This document shows, one piece after another, positions 1 through 5,201 of a DNA stretch of 6,025 nt (the stretch's first letter is position 1; each line of letters starts with the position of its first letter). Position numbers and translations under genes: made by a program. The notes under the pieces were generated by a model. The model worked only from the letters and a program-made list of their open reading frames with translations, was not told the origin of the DNA and made no database searches. Location: contig JAGOTO010000028.1 in NCBI GenBank assembly GCA_018061705.1, forward strand, positions 1 through 6,025, in the 5' to 3' direction. This DNA is from Candidatus Saccharimonadota bacterium (GTDB lineage Bacteria > Patescibacteria > Saccharimonadia > Saccharimonadales > UBA4665).

Positions 1-1
1 C

Positions 2-376
2 CTCATACCAGCCGGTGCCGATGTAGTATTTCATGGTGGCGTAACAGATGAAGAATACGCCAATTTGCTGGCAAATGATGCGGTGATGGTGAGCGCGTCA
101 AAAGCCGAAGGGTTTGGGCTACCGCTCGCCGAAGCGCTTATCTTAGGCGTTCCAGCGGTCGTCAGCGACAGGCCATTTTACCGCGAGATTGCCGGCGACG
201 GCGGGGCAGTCTACGTCGACCCAGCAAGCCCAGAATCTGTTGCAACTGGCATAAAATCCCTCGATAGTCTAGCAGCACGCAAAAAAGTCGCGGCTGCTGG
301 CCGCGAACATGTCCAAAAGTTTAGTTGGGAAGAATCCGCGAGAGTTCTGCTAAAAGCTTGCAAAAAACTATGCTAG
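2..376 (+). CDS. Glycosyltransferase family 4, C-terminal fragment (5' end outside window)
   Basis: This is the last 124 residues of a GT-B fold glycosyltransferase, which would transfer a sugar from a nucleotide-sugar donor to a glycan or lipid acceptor at the cytoplasmic face of the membrane. What is seen is the donor-binding half: fragment residues 36-44 read EGFGLPLAE, the EX7E signature of GT4 (Glycos_transf_1) enzymes, followed by the usual GVPAVVSD strand-turn and the PFYREIAGDGGAVYVDP stretch, then a helical C-terminus (SWEESARVLLKA) typical of the family end. The frame is open from base 2 and ends at TAG. Donor, acceptor and pathway cannot be told from this half; cell-surface polysaccharide synthesis is the usual role. 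It converges on the next gene with 11 bp between stops and no clear terminator. Confidence 0.9.
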   Translation, partial: LIPAGADVVFHGGVTDEEYANLLANDAVMVSASKAEGFGLPLAEALILGVPAVVSDRPFYREIAGDGGAVYVDPASPESVATGIKSLDSLAARKKVAAAGREHVQKFSWEESARVLLKACKKLC

Positions 377-387
377 CTTGGCAATCG

Positions 388-1356
388 TTAGGCGGCCAAA
401 TGTGCACGATATGCGCGTGTAAACACTTTTCTGGCCTCTGTAGGCTGTTGCTCAAACCCAACGTGAGGCATTGCAGCATCGAGTACTGCTACATTGTGCG
501 TATCGCCAACCGCATCTCGCCACGTCTTCAAGGCCGTAGTTGTATCAACAATATTTTCTCCGGTTGAACGAGCATACACCATGTGCGTCAGATACTTTAG
601 ACTATCCGGTTTAGGCGTAGGGTAATCGTACAACGCATCTGCTTGGTCGAGAATAAATGAATTTGGCGTCGTACGTGCAGCTGCAAATGAAGCTTCGATA
701 TCAGAGTAAACAACTGTCGGGTCAATCTCGCTAGGTGCAGGCGTATCACCAACCATTACGCGCGCAATCGACGGCAATTGATTCGTAATACTACCACCGT
801 TGTACTCACTTAGAATCCCCATCAATGCGGCCTTGCCGAATCGAATATCACGCCCGTCAGCAGGCGTGTCGAACAACGTCAGATAATTTGCTGTTTCTTC
901 GTCAAACACACCTCGATCATGCAGCCTGTGCGATACATCCACGCCAACATTTCCGCCCAGCGACAAGCCATTTATCACTATGCCGTTGTACCGGCCTTGC
1001 TCATACGTTCTTTCAACCTCATCGGCCACCAGTCGAACTACGGTGTCAAAATCATATTTTTCACCAGATGGATCAACCAATACCACATCGCCATATTCCC
1101 GTAACACCGGCATAACAGGACGCGTCTGTCGTCGTATGTCGCCATTCAATCCAGGTATGCACACACTCAGTAACGCCGAATCGTTAGATGATGTAACAGC
1201 TGTAAAATTAGTTTTGCCGTCCAAAAAGTTACGTGAAGTAGCATCGATTGTCGCCACAGCAACACCTGCAGCTACTATGCCCAAAAAAGCACGCCGACCA
1301 AGGCGAGTCGATGATCTCTCAGCATCAGCAGCTCGAGGGACAAACTCCACAATCAT
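388..1356 (-). CDS. Alpha/beta hydrolase with twin-arginine-like N-terminus
   Basis: A 322-residue predicted serine hydrolase of the alpha/beta-hydrolase fold; substrate unknown. The N-terminus has GRRAFLG (residues 20-26) followed by a hydrophobic run to about residue 37, which resembles a Tat signal or a Tat-type membrane anchor; no convincing AxA cleavage site is seen, so it may stay anchored. An early strand-turn CIPGL (66-70) is followed by the nucleophile elbow GLSLGG with Ser132, and a C-terminal PHVGF with His298 as the likely catalytic base. Candidate acids are Asp163 (LFDTP) or Asp271 (ENIVD). The ATG is chosen because a promoter with ideal spacing places the transcript start on it. 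The protein aligns along its length with the product of the upstream minus-strand gene (similar CxPG, YDxD, GxSxGG, LxDxP and HxGF blocks), so the two are probably paralogues. An esterase, lipase or thioesterase activity is possible but not shown. Confidence 0.8.
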   Translation of the reverse strand: MIVEFVPRAADAERSSTRLGRRAFLGIVAAGVAVATIDATSRNFLDGKTNFTAVTSSNDSALLSVCIPGLNGDIRRQTRPVMPVLREYGDVVLVDPSGEKYDFDTVVRLVADEVERTYEQGRYNGIVINGLSLGGNVGVDVSHRLHDRGVFDEETANYLTLFDTPADGRDIRFGKAALMGILSEYNGGSITNQLPSIARVMVGDTPAPSEIDPTVVYSDIEASFAAARTTPNSFILDQADALYDYPTPKPDSLKYLTHMVYARSTGENIVDTTTALKTWRDAVGDTHNVAVLDAAMPHVGFEQQPTEARKVFTRAYRAHLAA

Positions 1357-1362
1357 AAGTTT

Positions 1363-1391
1363 ATTATAGCATAAGTTTTATTTTTTTACAA
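1363..1391 (-). promoter_or_regulatory. Sigma70-type promoter giving a leaderless mRNA
   Basis: On the minus strand TTGTAA (1391-1386), a 17-bp spacer and a perfect TATAAT (1368-1363) stand 6 bp before the ATG at 1356. A start about 7 nt after the -10 falls on the A of the ATG, and no Shine-Dalgarno sequence precedes the start codon. The transcript is therefore predicted to be leaderless. Confidence 0.75.
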
Positions 1392-1447
1392 GTTTTACAT
1401 ATACCGTTCCGTAGTACACTGGAAATAACCTACTCTAAACATGCTAA

Positions 1448-1470
1448 GACCCCGGTATTTCACCGGGGTC
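1448..1470 (-). terminator. Perfect 9-bp hairpin after the second hydrolase gene
   Basis: GACCCCGGT and ACCGGGGTC form a perfect 9-bp GC-rich stem around a 5-nt loop (1457-1461), beginning 9 bp after the TAA of the minus-strand gene. Downstream on that strand lies TTAGCATGTTTAG rather than a clean T-run, so it is a weak intrinsic terminator or an mRNA 3'-end stabiliser. Its place right after the stop supports a 3'-end role. Confidence 0.6.
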
Positions 1471-1479
1471 AGTCGCACC

Positions 1480-2382
1480 TTACTGGAAAATCCTTTTCAA
1501 TGCTTCTACAAATACGCCACGCTGCTGCAAAAATCCGCAGTGCACCGCATTCACCTCGACAGACCAAAGCCCCTTAATGAACATGCCGTGCCACAAACAT
1601 GCCCCCGGCTGAGTAACAGTGACATTACCCGGATGCGTACATTCCACATACCAAGTCTCAACACCGCTCAGTGACTTACATGCCCCGACATAGGAGCCAT
1701 CTTTACCTACGGTGATCATCCACCGCAGCCAGGCCCACCACTGGGCACCCGTGTAGCCAGACAAACCGGCAGTTGCTTTTTCTTGTACAAAAGCAACCCA
1801 CTCGTGAAAACCTTCCCCACGAAAACCAAGGAGGAAGGCATCAAAGTCGCTCGGCTCTGTGATTTCGCTGGTCTTAGGCGGCACGGTCATCCGAGCAACA
1901 ATCCAGTCGCCCAGTGCCGTCGACATAAGTGCTCCGACTGGCCGACTCGCAAGAATCGGTACTGCCCACATGGGTAGCTCGTTCATTGTTTCGGGACCGG
2001 TCGGGGCGTCGATCAACACAGCCTTCCTTAGCCAGGTCGGCGCCTGACCAGGGTTACGCGTGCGCCACTCCTGGACGATGAAGGGAATCTGCATTCCTCC
2101 CATCGACGCACCAACAAGGTTGACTTCTTCCTTGTTAGCGATTGCCTGTTCGATGAATTCCATAACAGCGTTAATGAATGCATCGTGGTCGTAGGGCGAG
2201 CCATTGCTCACCATGCCCATCACCAGGCCCGGGAGGAATGACACTAGCGGGTTGAATTGTTCATCACCCCGCTGCAAGATTCCAGGTAAACAAAGCGTGC
2301 GCACCTTTTCATTTTTCCGGTACAGACTGCTGTTGGCTCGCGCTGGCAACAGAACAACTGTAAAAGCGCACGTAGGCGCCAT
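1480..2382 (-). CDS. Alpha/beta hydrolase, cytoplasmic-type paralogue
   Basis: A 300-residue predicted serine hydrolase. The ATG at 2382 is chosen over a TTG five codons upstream because a perfect GGAGGT stands 7 nt before it; the TTG lies next to that SD itself. Blocks in order: CLPGI (31-35), YDHDAF (64-69), nucleophile elbow GASMGG with Ser93, LIDAP (123-127), and NAVHCGF with likely catalytic His281. The order and spacing match the neighbouring downstream hydrolase, but the twin-arginine segment is missing; only a short hydrophobic stretch (VVLLPA) is present, so a cytoplasmic site is more likely. The acid found near the C-terminus of the neighbour (ENIVD) is not matched here (GNVTV), while the Asp in LIDAP is shared, suggesting that Asp125 could be the triad acid. 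It is rich in Trp between residues 215 and 222. Substrate unknown. Confidence 0.8.
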   Translation of the reverse strand: MAPTCAFTVVLLPARANSSLYRKNEKVRTLCLPGILQRGDEQFNPLVSFLPGLVMGMVSNGSPYDHDAFINAVMEFIEQAIANKEEVNLVGASMGGMQIPFIVQEWRTRNPGQAPTWLRKAVLIDAPTGPETMNELPMWAVPILASRPVGALMSTALGDWIVARMTVPPKTSEITEPSDFDAFLLGFRGEGFHEWVAFVQEKATAGLSGYTGAQWWAWLRWMITVGKDGSYVGACKSLSGVETWYVECTHPGNVTVTQPGACLWHGMFIKGLWSVEVNAVHCGFLQQRGVFVEALKRIFQ

Positions 2383-2389
2383 ACAGACC

Positions 2390-2395
2390 ACCTCC
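2390..2395 (-). promoter_or_regulatory. Shine-Dalgarno GGAGGT that decides the start
   Basis: GGAGGT on the minus strand lies 7 nt before the ATG at 2382. This full-strength site contrasts with the neighbouring minus-strand genes, which have none, and it rules out the upstream TTG as the main start. Confidence 0.8.
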
Positions 2396-2408
2396 AATGT
2401 GTAGGTTC

Positions 2409-2444
2409 AAAGACTTTCTACGTCTTTTCGTAGCAAGGTGCTAC
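2409..2444 (-). promoter_or_regulatory. Leader with three overlapping, mutually exclusive hairpins
   Basis: Three perfect short stems share arms within 36 bp upstream of the SD: 2430-2434 with 2440-2444 (5 bp, 5-nt loop), 2418-2422 with 2429-2433 (5 bp, 6-nt loop) and 2409-2414 with 2422-2427 (6 bp, 7-nt loop). They cannot all form at once. This is the geometry of a small conformational switch, although each stem alone is short enough to arise by chance. Confidence 0.35.
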
Positions 2445-2450
2445 ATATAT

Positions 2451-2469
2451 CGTATTATGGCATAATACG
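2451..2469. repeat. Perfect 9-1-9 palindrome, operator-like
   Basis: CGTATTATG, one G, then CATAATACG form a perfect inverted repeat. It starts 2 bp after the kinase gene's stop codon and sits about 70 bp upstream of the second hydrolase start. There is no T-run on either side, so a protein-binding operator controlling the hydrolase, possibly overlapping its promoter, is more likely than a terminator. No matching regulator gene is in the window. Confidence 0.5.
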
Positions 2470-2471
2470 TG

Positions 2472-3299
2472 TTATTTCGCAAGTATCGAAGCCGTCAACG
2501 TTGCCACTGGCAGCGACATTGCTTCCTTCGAGATTTCGGCACTAGTATCTATCACAAACATTGGCCGTGGAGTACCCGCAGGAATATCGTGGGGGACGTC
2601 GGGTAGGTGTAGGGTAGGCGCATCAGCAGGCGGCACCATGCGTTCGACCTCTCGGTTGCGATCACGTTCATTTCGTTCATAAATTTGCTGCACCAACTGA
2701 TCAACTTGCTGCATCTGCTCGGCACCTAGCTCATCATACGGCGTAGCGGCGTAGCCAAGAGTACGACGCGCCCCAACACGCGCATCACAAATAAAATACA
2801 AGCCCATGCGATAGTCGCATAGGCCATCAGCGTGCATTTCGCTCGCGATTCCTTCAAGGCAACGGCCGTCCACCAGAACTACCTCGTAGCCCTCGGTGCG
2901 CGCATCCCATAGCCACTTTTTCGTTAGATCGGCCACAAAATCTTGGCTCGCCGGCCTGGCGCCTACTTTGGCGCTCTTTTCACCAACCTCGCTCGTGTAC
3001 AAAAGCGCGTCTCGCTCGTCCTTATCCATATGGTAGACATCTTTTACAAATTGTACGCAATCAGTGACGTTTTGCTGGTCCTGCAAAAACGTGTCTAATT
3101 CGGCAGGGATATTCATATCCACTCCAGCTCGACCCGCCGCAACCACCAACACACGAAATGTTTGACCGCGATCGATAAGCATCACCTTGTAGCCACATTC
3201 ATCACGCAAATAATCTTTCGTGGCCTGAACAATAGTACCTTTGCCGCTACGAGCCTCGCCGTCAAATGTAACGAGTTTCGGAATTGCTGATTGTTTCAT
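2472..3299 (-). CDS. cmk: Divergent cytidylate kinase (CMP/dCMP kinase)-like protein
   Basis: A 275-residue P-loop kinase, likely phosphorylating CMP or dCMP with ATP for pyrimidine nucleotide supply. A Walker A reads DGEARSGKGT (13-22). LIDRGQTFR (41-49) corresponds to the LDTGAMYR region of Cmk, YTSEVGEKSAKVGARP (101-116) to the family's helix that lines the nucleotide pocket, DGR (144-146) to the CMP-binding DGRD motif, ARR (177-179) and ERDRNREVERMVPPADAP (211-228) to the lid region, and FVIDTS (248-253) to the C-terminal strand. The canonical DGRD is DGRC here, and the usual GSGKS is RSGKG, so the substrate may differ. It is somewhat longer than typical Cmk (about 220-230). The gene is divergent from smpB with 72 bp between starts, and its promoter predicts an almost leaderless mRNA. 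A related nucleotide kinase of other specificity is the alternative. Confidence 0.75.
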   Translation of the reverse strand: MKQSAIPKLVTFDGEARSGKGTIVQATKDYLRDECGYKVMLIDRGQTFRVLVVAAGRAGVDMNIPAELDTFLQDQQNVTDCVQFVKDVYHMDKDERDALLYTSEVGEKSAKVGARPASQDFVADLTKKWLWDARTEGYEVVLVDGRCLEGIASEMHADGLCDYRMGLYFICDARVGARRTLGYAATPYDELGAEQMQQVDQLVQQIYERNERDRNREVERMVPPADAPTLHLPDVPHDIPAGTPRPMFVIDTSAEISKEAMSLPVATLTASILAK

Positions 3300-3307
3300 C
3301 TTCGCCT

Positions 3308-3336
3308 ACTATACAACACCCTTTACCTGTAGTAAA
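3308..3336 (-). promoter_or_regulatory. Promoter of the cmk-like gene, near-leaderless
   Basis: On the minus strand TTTACT (3336-3331), a 17-bp spacer and TATAGT (3313-3308) end 8 bp before the ATG at 3299. Transcription would start 0-2 nt ahead of the start codon. Only GGCGAAG precedes the ATG, leaving no room for a functional SD in the predicted transcript. Confidence 0.7.
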
Positions 3337-3353
3337 ACATTCTGTGGTCAATT

Positions 3354-3362
3354 TGCTACAAT
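3354..3362 (+). promoter_or_regulatory. Extended -10 promoter of smpB, near-leaderless
   Basis: TGC followed by TACAAT is an extended -10 element (TGn plus hexamer) with no good -35 at 17 bp. It ends 9 bp before the smpB ATG, so the leader would be about 3 nt. It stands back to back with the promoter of the cmk-like gene. Confidence 0.6.
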
Positions 3363-3371
3363 AGAGAAGCT

Positions 3372-3833
3372 ATGGCAAAAAAACCAGCTAGAAAACCTGC
3401 TCCTGGCGGGCTCGTAAACAAACGAGCTCGGTTCGACTATGAACTCAGCGACGACATTGTAGCTGGGCTGGCACTTACAGGCCCAGAGGTTCGGGCCGCC
3501 CGTGATGGTCACGTACAGCTAAAAGGTGCATTCGTATCTGTAAAAAATGATGAATTGTGGCTGAACAATGCTAGTTTTTCTTTGAAATTAAACGAAAAGG
3601 GCAGTAGCAATCGTACTGTCGACACACGTCCTCGTAAAGTCCTGGCAAGTCGTAGACAAATCAACCAATTTGCAGCCAGCCGCTCGTCTGGCATGACTAT
3701 TGTGCCCACAAAACTCCTTACTACCGGCAAGTTCCTAAAAGTTGTCATTGCCCTTGGAAAAGGTAAAAAACTGCACGATAAACGGCATGCGATAAAAAAA
3801 CGCGATATCGAGCGCGATAGCCGACACATGTAG
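3372..3833 (+). CDS. smpB: SsrA-binding protein SmpB
   Basis: SmpB binds tmRNA (SsrA) and delivers it to stalled ribosomes, where trans-translation tags the unfinished peptide and frees the ribosome. The 153-residue length is normal. Recognisable blocks are NKRARFDYEL (16-25), the LTGPEVRAAR beta-barrel segment (35-44), WLNNASF (63-69), the RPRKVLASRRQI stretch (86-97), and the diagnostic C-terminal GKGKKLHDKRHAIKKRD (129-145), whose basic tail enters the mRNA channel and decoding centre. The first 13 residues are a Lys/Pro-rich extension. No Shine-Dalgarno sequence precedes the ATG; an extended -10 lies just upstream, so the message is probably leaderless. No ssrA gene (tRNA-like ends, tag frame, CCA) is recognisable in the window. 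Confidence 0.97.
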   Translation: MAKKPARKPAPGGLVNKRARFDYELSDDIVAGLALTGPEVRAARDGHVQLKGAFVSVKNDELWLNNASFSLKLNEKGSSNRTVDTRPRKVLASRRQINQFAASRSSGMTIVPTKLLTTGKFLKVVIALGKGKKLHDKRHAIKKRDIERDSRHM

Positions 3834-3854
3834 AACCCCTGCGCAGTTATCTAC

Positions 3855-3882
3855 TTGACTTTTGCACATAACTTGTTATAGT
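3855..3882 (+). promoter_or_regulatory. Promoter of the 180-residue orphan gene
   Basis: TTGACT (3855-3860), 16-bp spacer, TATAGT (3877-3882). Start expected near 3889, giving a leader of about 165 nt. The element closely resembles the promoter at 4762-4790: both begin TTGACTTTT and carry the same -10. Confidence 0.75.
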
Positions 3883-3939
3883 AACTTAGTAATTTGCGAG
3901 GTCAGTAGGCTTTGCAAAGAACTTTGACAAGCAGGTTGC

Positions 3940-3991
3940 GCAGAGCGGAAGTGGATATATGAAAAATTTCATGTAGCTACTCCCGCTCTGC
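3940..3991 (+). promoter_or_regulatory. Long hairpin in the 5' leader of the orphan gene
   Basis: GCAGAGCGG (3940-3948) pairs perfectly with CCGCTCTGC (3983-3991). Inside, 3950-3954 pairs with 3977-3981 after one mismatch (one G-T pair), and ATGAA (3959-3963) pairs with TTCAT (3968-3972). No T-run follows, so it is not an intrinsic terminator. It ends about 50 nt before the SD and could stabilise the mRNA or control its translation. Confidence 0.5.
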
Positions 3992-4043
3992 ATTCCATAA
4001 TGCGAGATGTCTTCTGCAAGGAAGAATCGGGATCCGCCAAAAC

Positions 4044-4049
4044 AAGGAG
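4044..4049 (+). promoter_or_regulatory. Shine-Dalgarno AAGGAG for the orphan gene
   Basis: AAGGAG lies 5 nt before the ATG at 4055. This decides the start over an in-frame ATG at 4007, which has no SD and would place the true SD inside the coding sequence. Confidence 0.75.
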
Positions 4050-4054
4050 CAGCA

Positions 4055-4597
4055 ATGCCAAGAAAGAAGCGAACCAACCATCTCGAAACCGGCCATCTCT
4101 TGGTCAGCGGCAGCTGCGAGCTGATCGTCGACGACCTTGCTCGACGTCTGAGCCTGCGCGTGAAACACCCAATCAAAATGCTGCGCGAGCTACAGAGAAG
4201 CACTGAAGACAACTTCAAGCTCTTGATTAAAGAAATGAACAAGTCTTCAAAAAAACAAGCCGGTCAGGGGGAAATCGTCCTTGTCTCTGCAAGCCATTCA
4301 TTCGCGTTCGGCGGCACGACTCTCGAGATGAATCTTCAGGTCGAAAACGCCACCGAATCGTCGCAAGCGATAGCAGCGATGATGATTCACGTCATTATCT
4401 ACGAAATGTCGAGGTTCCTCGTCAATCTGTTGGATGACGTCTTAGGTGACAAACGCCAGGCTGCATGCAATGCTCTCTCTGAGGTGTATGGCAACGACCT
4501 GGCAAGCGGCCTGTTCTTCAGCGACGTACCGCTCGACATTATCGAGGGACTGGCATCTGGAAAGGTCGCCGTCCTCCGACTGAGCGACATCCTGTAA
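4055..4597 (+). CDS. Hypothetical protein, 180 residues, unrecognised
   Basis: I do not recognise this family. The start at 4055 rests on the SD. The protein opens with a basic stretch (MPRKKR), then has a mixed region with KHPIKMLRELQRS (38-50) and a lysine-rich helix (LLIKEMNKSSKK, 57-68). A probable beta segment EIVLVSASHSFAFGGTTLEMNLQVEN (73-98) follows; it may be read as two strands joined by SFAFGG. Next is a long hydrophobic or amphipathic helix from about 103 to 130 (AIAAMMIHVIIYEMSRFLVNLL), which is interrupted by charged residues and more like a packed helix than a transmembrane span. The end is soluble and mixed (VAVLRLSDIL). No signal peptide, cysteine cluster or catalytic motif is evident. 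It has its own promoter, structured leader and terminator and appears monocistronic. A small nucleic-acid or protein-binding role would be a guess. Confidence 0.75.
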   Translation: MPRKKRTNHLETGHLLVSGSCELIVDDLARRLSLRVKHPIKMLRELQRSTEDNFKLLIKEMNKSSKKQAGQGEIVLVSASHSFAFGGTTLEMNLQVENATESSQAIAAMMIHVIIYEMSRFLVNLLDDVLGDKRQAACNALSEVYGNDLASGLFFSDVPLDIIEGLASGKVAVLRLSDIL

Positions 4598-4633
4598 CTC
4601 ATCAGCCTCAGCAGAGTTCTCAGTAGCACATGG

Positions 4634-4687
4634 AGTGAGGCAGGTGGGTCAATGCCCCCTCCTAGGATGCAACCTGCTTGTCTCACT
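4634..4687 (+). other. Stem-loop in the 3' UTR of the orphan gene
   Basis: AGTGAGGCAGGT (4634-4645) pairs over 12 bp with ACCTGC (4672-4677) and CTCACT (4682-4687), interrupted only by a 4-nt TTGT bulge. The enclosed part holds a GGG/CCC pair and the palindrome TCCTAGGA. It lies between the stop codon and the terminator, so the transcript would end in two consecutive structures. It could be a 3'-end stabiliser or a 3'-UTR-derived small RNA. Confidence 0.5.
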
Positions 4688-4702
4688 ACCACGAGCATTA
4701 GC

Positions 4703-4725
4703 ACGAGACCTTTGTCTCGTTTTTT
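4703..4725 (+). terminator. Intrinsic terminator of the orphan gene
   Basis: ACGAGAC (4703-4709), loop CTTT, GTCTCGT (4714-4720), and a run of six T residues (4720-4725): a textbook rho-independent terminator about 105 bp after the stop codon. Confidence 0.9.
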
Positions 4726-4761
4726 AGTAGCTATTCTTCAGTATCATCTGTACTATGCCCC

Positions 4762-4790
4762 TTGACTTTTTGAGCCAAATGCACTATAGT
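4762..4790 (+). promoter_or_regulatory. Strong promoter ahead of the structured non-coding region
   Basis: TTGACT (4762-4767), a 17-bp spacer and TATAGT (4785-4790) match the sigma70 consensus well; start expected near 4797. It follows directly after a terminator, and no coding frame begins for the next 400 bp. The transcript therefore starts as a non-coding RNA or long leader. Confidence 0.8.
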
Positions 4791-4796
4791 GAAAGT

Positions 4797-4957
4797 AGGT
4801 GGTGGTAGCACCACTAGGCCGAGAAGGACATACAGTGTTCCCTCGGGCTACCGAAACAGCTATGCCGTAGGTCGACACGCGCCATTAAACGCATCGAGAT
4901 AAGCATTCGCACGTATGGGCGAACGTTTGTACCGATACGTTTTATGGCGTTTTTCTT
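4797..4957 (+). ncRNA. Candidate structured small RNA or attenuated leader (~160 nt)
   Basis: Between the promoter and a T-rich run lie consecutive hairpins. The first pairs GTGGTG (4799-4804) with CACCAC (4809-4814). The second pairs TAG-CCGAG (4815-4823) with CTCGG-CTA (4842-4850) around one G-G mismatch and continues inward. The last is a long imperfect hairpin from 4880 to 4949, followed by TTTTTCTT. I see no plausible ORF with an SD here. It does not show the signatures I know for tmRNA, RNase P RNA, SRP RNA or common riboswitches. It may be an independent small RNA, or a premature-termination leader of the SPFH gene 250 bp further on. Confidence 0.5.
4880..4957 (+). terminator. Long terminator-like hairpin with T-run
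   Basis: 4880-4891 pairs with 4938-4949 over 12 positions with one T-T mismatch. ATCG (4893-4896) pairs with CGAT (4933-4936), and TTCGC (4906-4910) with GCGAA (4919-4923). TTTTTCTT follows immediately (4950-4957). The stem is long for an ordinary terminator and could instead be the body of the RNA. Confidence 0.5.
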
Positions 4958-5025
4958 GTAGCGATATAGTGCTAAAGAACGACCATTCTCGTATCGGAAC
5001 GCAAAATAGAATCTGTCACAGGATA

Positions 5026-5054
5026 TTGACAGTTCAGCAATAATTTGCCATAAT
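5026..5054 (+). promoter_or_regulatory. Proximal promoter of the SPFH gene
   Basis: A perfect TTGACA (5026-5031), a 17-bp spacer and CATAAT (5049-5054). Start expected near 5061, giving a leader of about 146 nt. With this element the SPFH gene could be expressed independently of the upstream promoter at 4762. Confidence 0.7.
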
Positions 5055-5103
5055 TATATCCGTTCATGCTGGTTGATTACCCCTAAAGGGCAGTCCCGGC
5101 ACG

Positions 5104-5175
5104 CACATTGACAAGCTAGGAATGTGTCCCGGACTAGAAACCGTTCGAATTTATCGAGCGTTTTCTAGTCCGGGA
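5104..5175 (+). promoter_or_regulatory. Two adjacent hairpins in the SPFH leader
   Basis: CACATT (5104-5109) pairs with AATGTG (5121-5126). Directly adjacent, a 14-bp perfect stem pairs 5127-5140 with 5162-5175, extended after one mismatch by CGTTCGA (5142-5148) with TCGAGCG (5154-5160). No T-run follows; the structure ends 20 nt before the SD. TCCCGG occurs twice (5094-5099 and 5127-5132), and either copy could pair with CCGGGA at 5170-5175, so an alternative fold exists. Confidence 0.6.
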
Positions 5176-5195
5176 AAAAGTGTACCGGCAAATCT

Positions 5196-5201
5196 AAGGA
5201 G
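5196..5201 (+). promoter_or_regulatory. Shine-Dalgarno AAGGAG for the SPFH gene
   Basis: AAGGAG lies 5 nt before the ATG at 5207. This fixes the true start upstream of the frame break in this gene. Confidence 0.8.

Noticed and set aside
357..400. A bidirectional terminator between the two converging genes on the left
   Set aside because: There is a T6 run on the minus strand (the A6 at 362-367), but no convincing GC stem precedes it; GCTAGC alone is too short.
3509..3829. A 106-codon minus-strand ORF opposite smpB
   Set aside because: It is a shadow of the smpB frame, with no SD and a composition explained by the complement of a lysine-rich protein.
4007..4054. An in-frame upstream ATG that would extend the orphan protein by 16 residues
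   Set aside because: It has no SD, whereas the ATG at 4055 has AAGGAG at 5 nt.
1..4597. Stop-codon recoding (TGA as an amino acid, as in some CPR lineages)
   Set aside because: None of the six complete stops is TGA, but the sample is tiny and no gene needs TGA read-through; the TGA at 5333 lies in the discarded frame of a frame break and reading through it would not restore the flotillin sequence.
4915..5040. A 41-codon ORF starting ATG GGC in the structured region
   Set aside because: No Shine-Dalgarno sequence, it crosses the terminator-like hairpin and T-run, and its peptide has no recognisable features.
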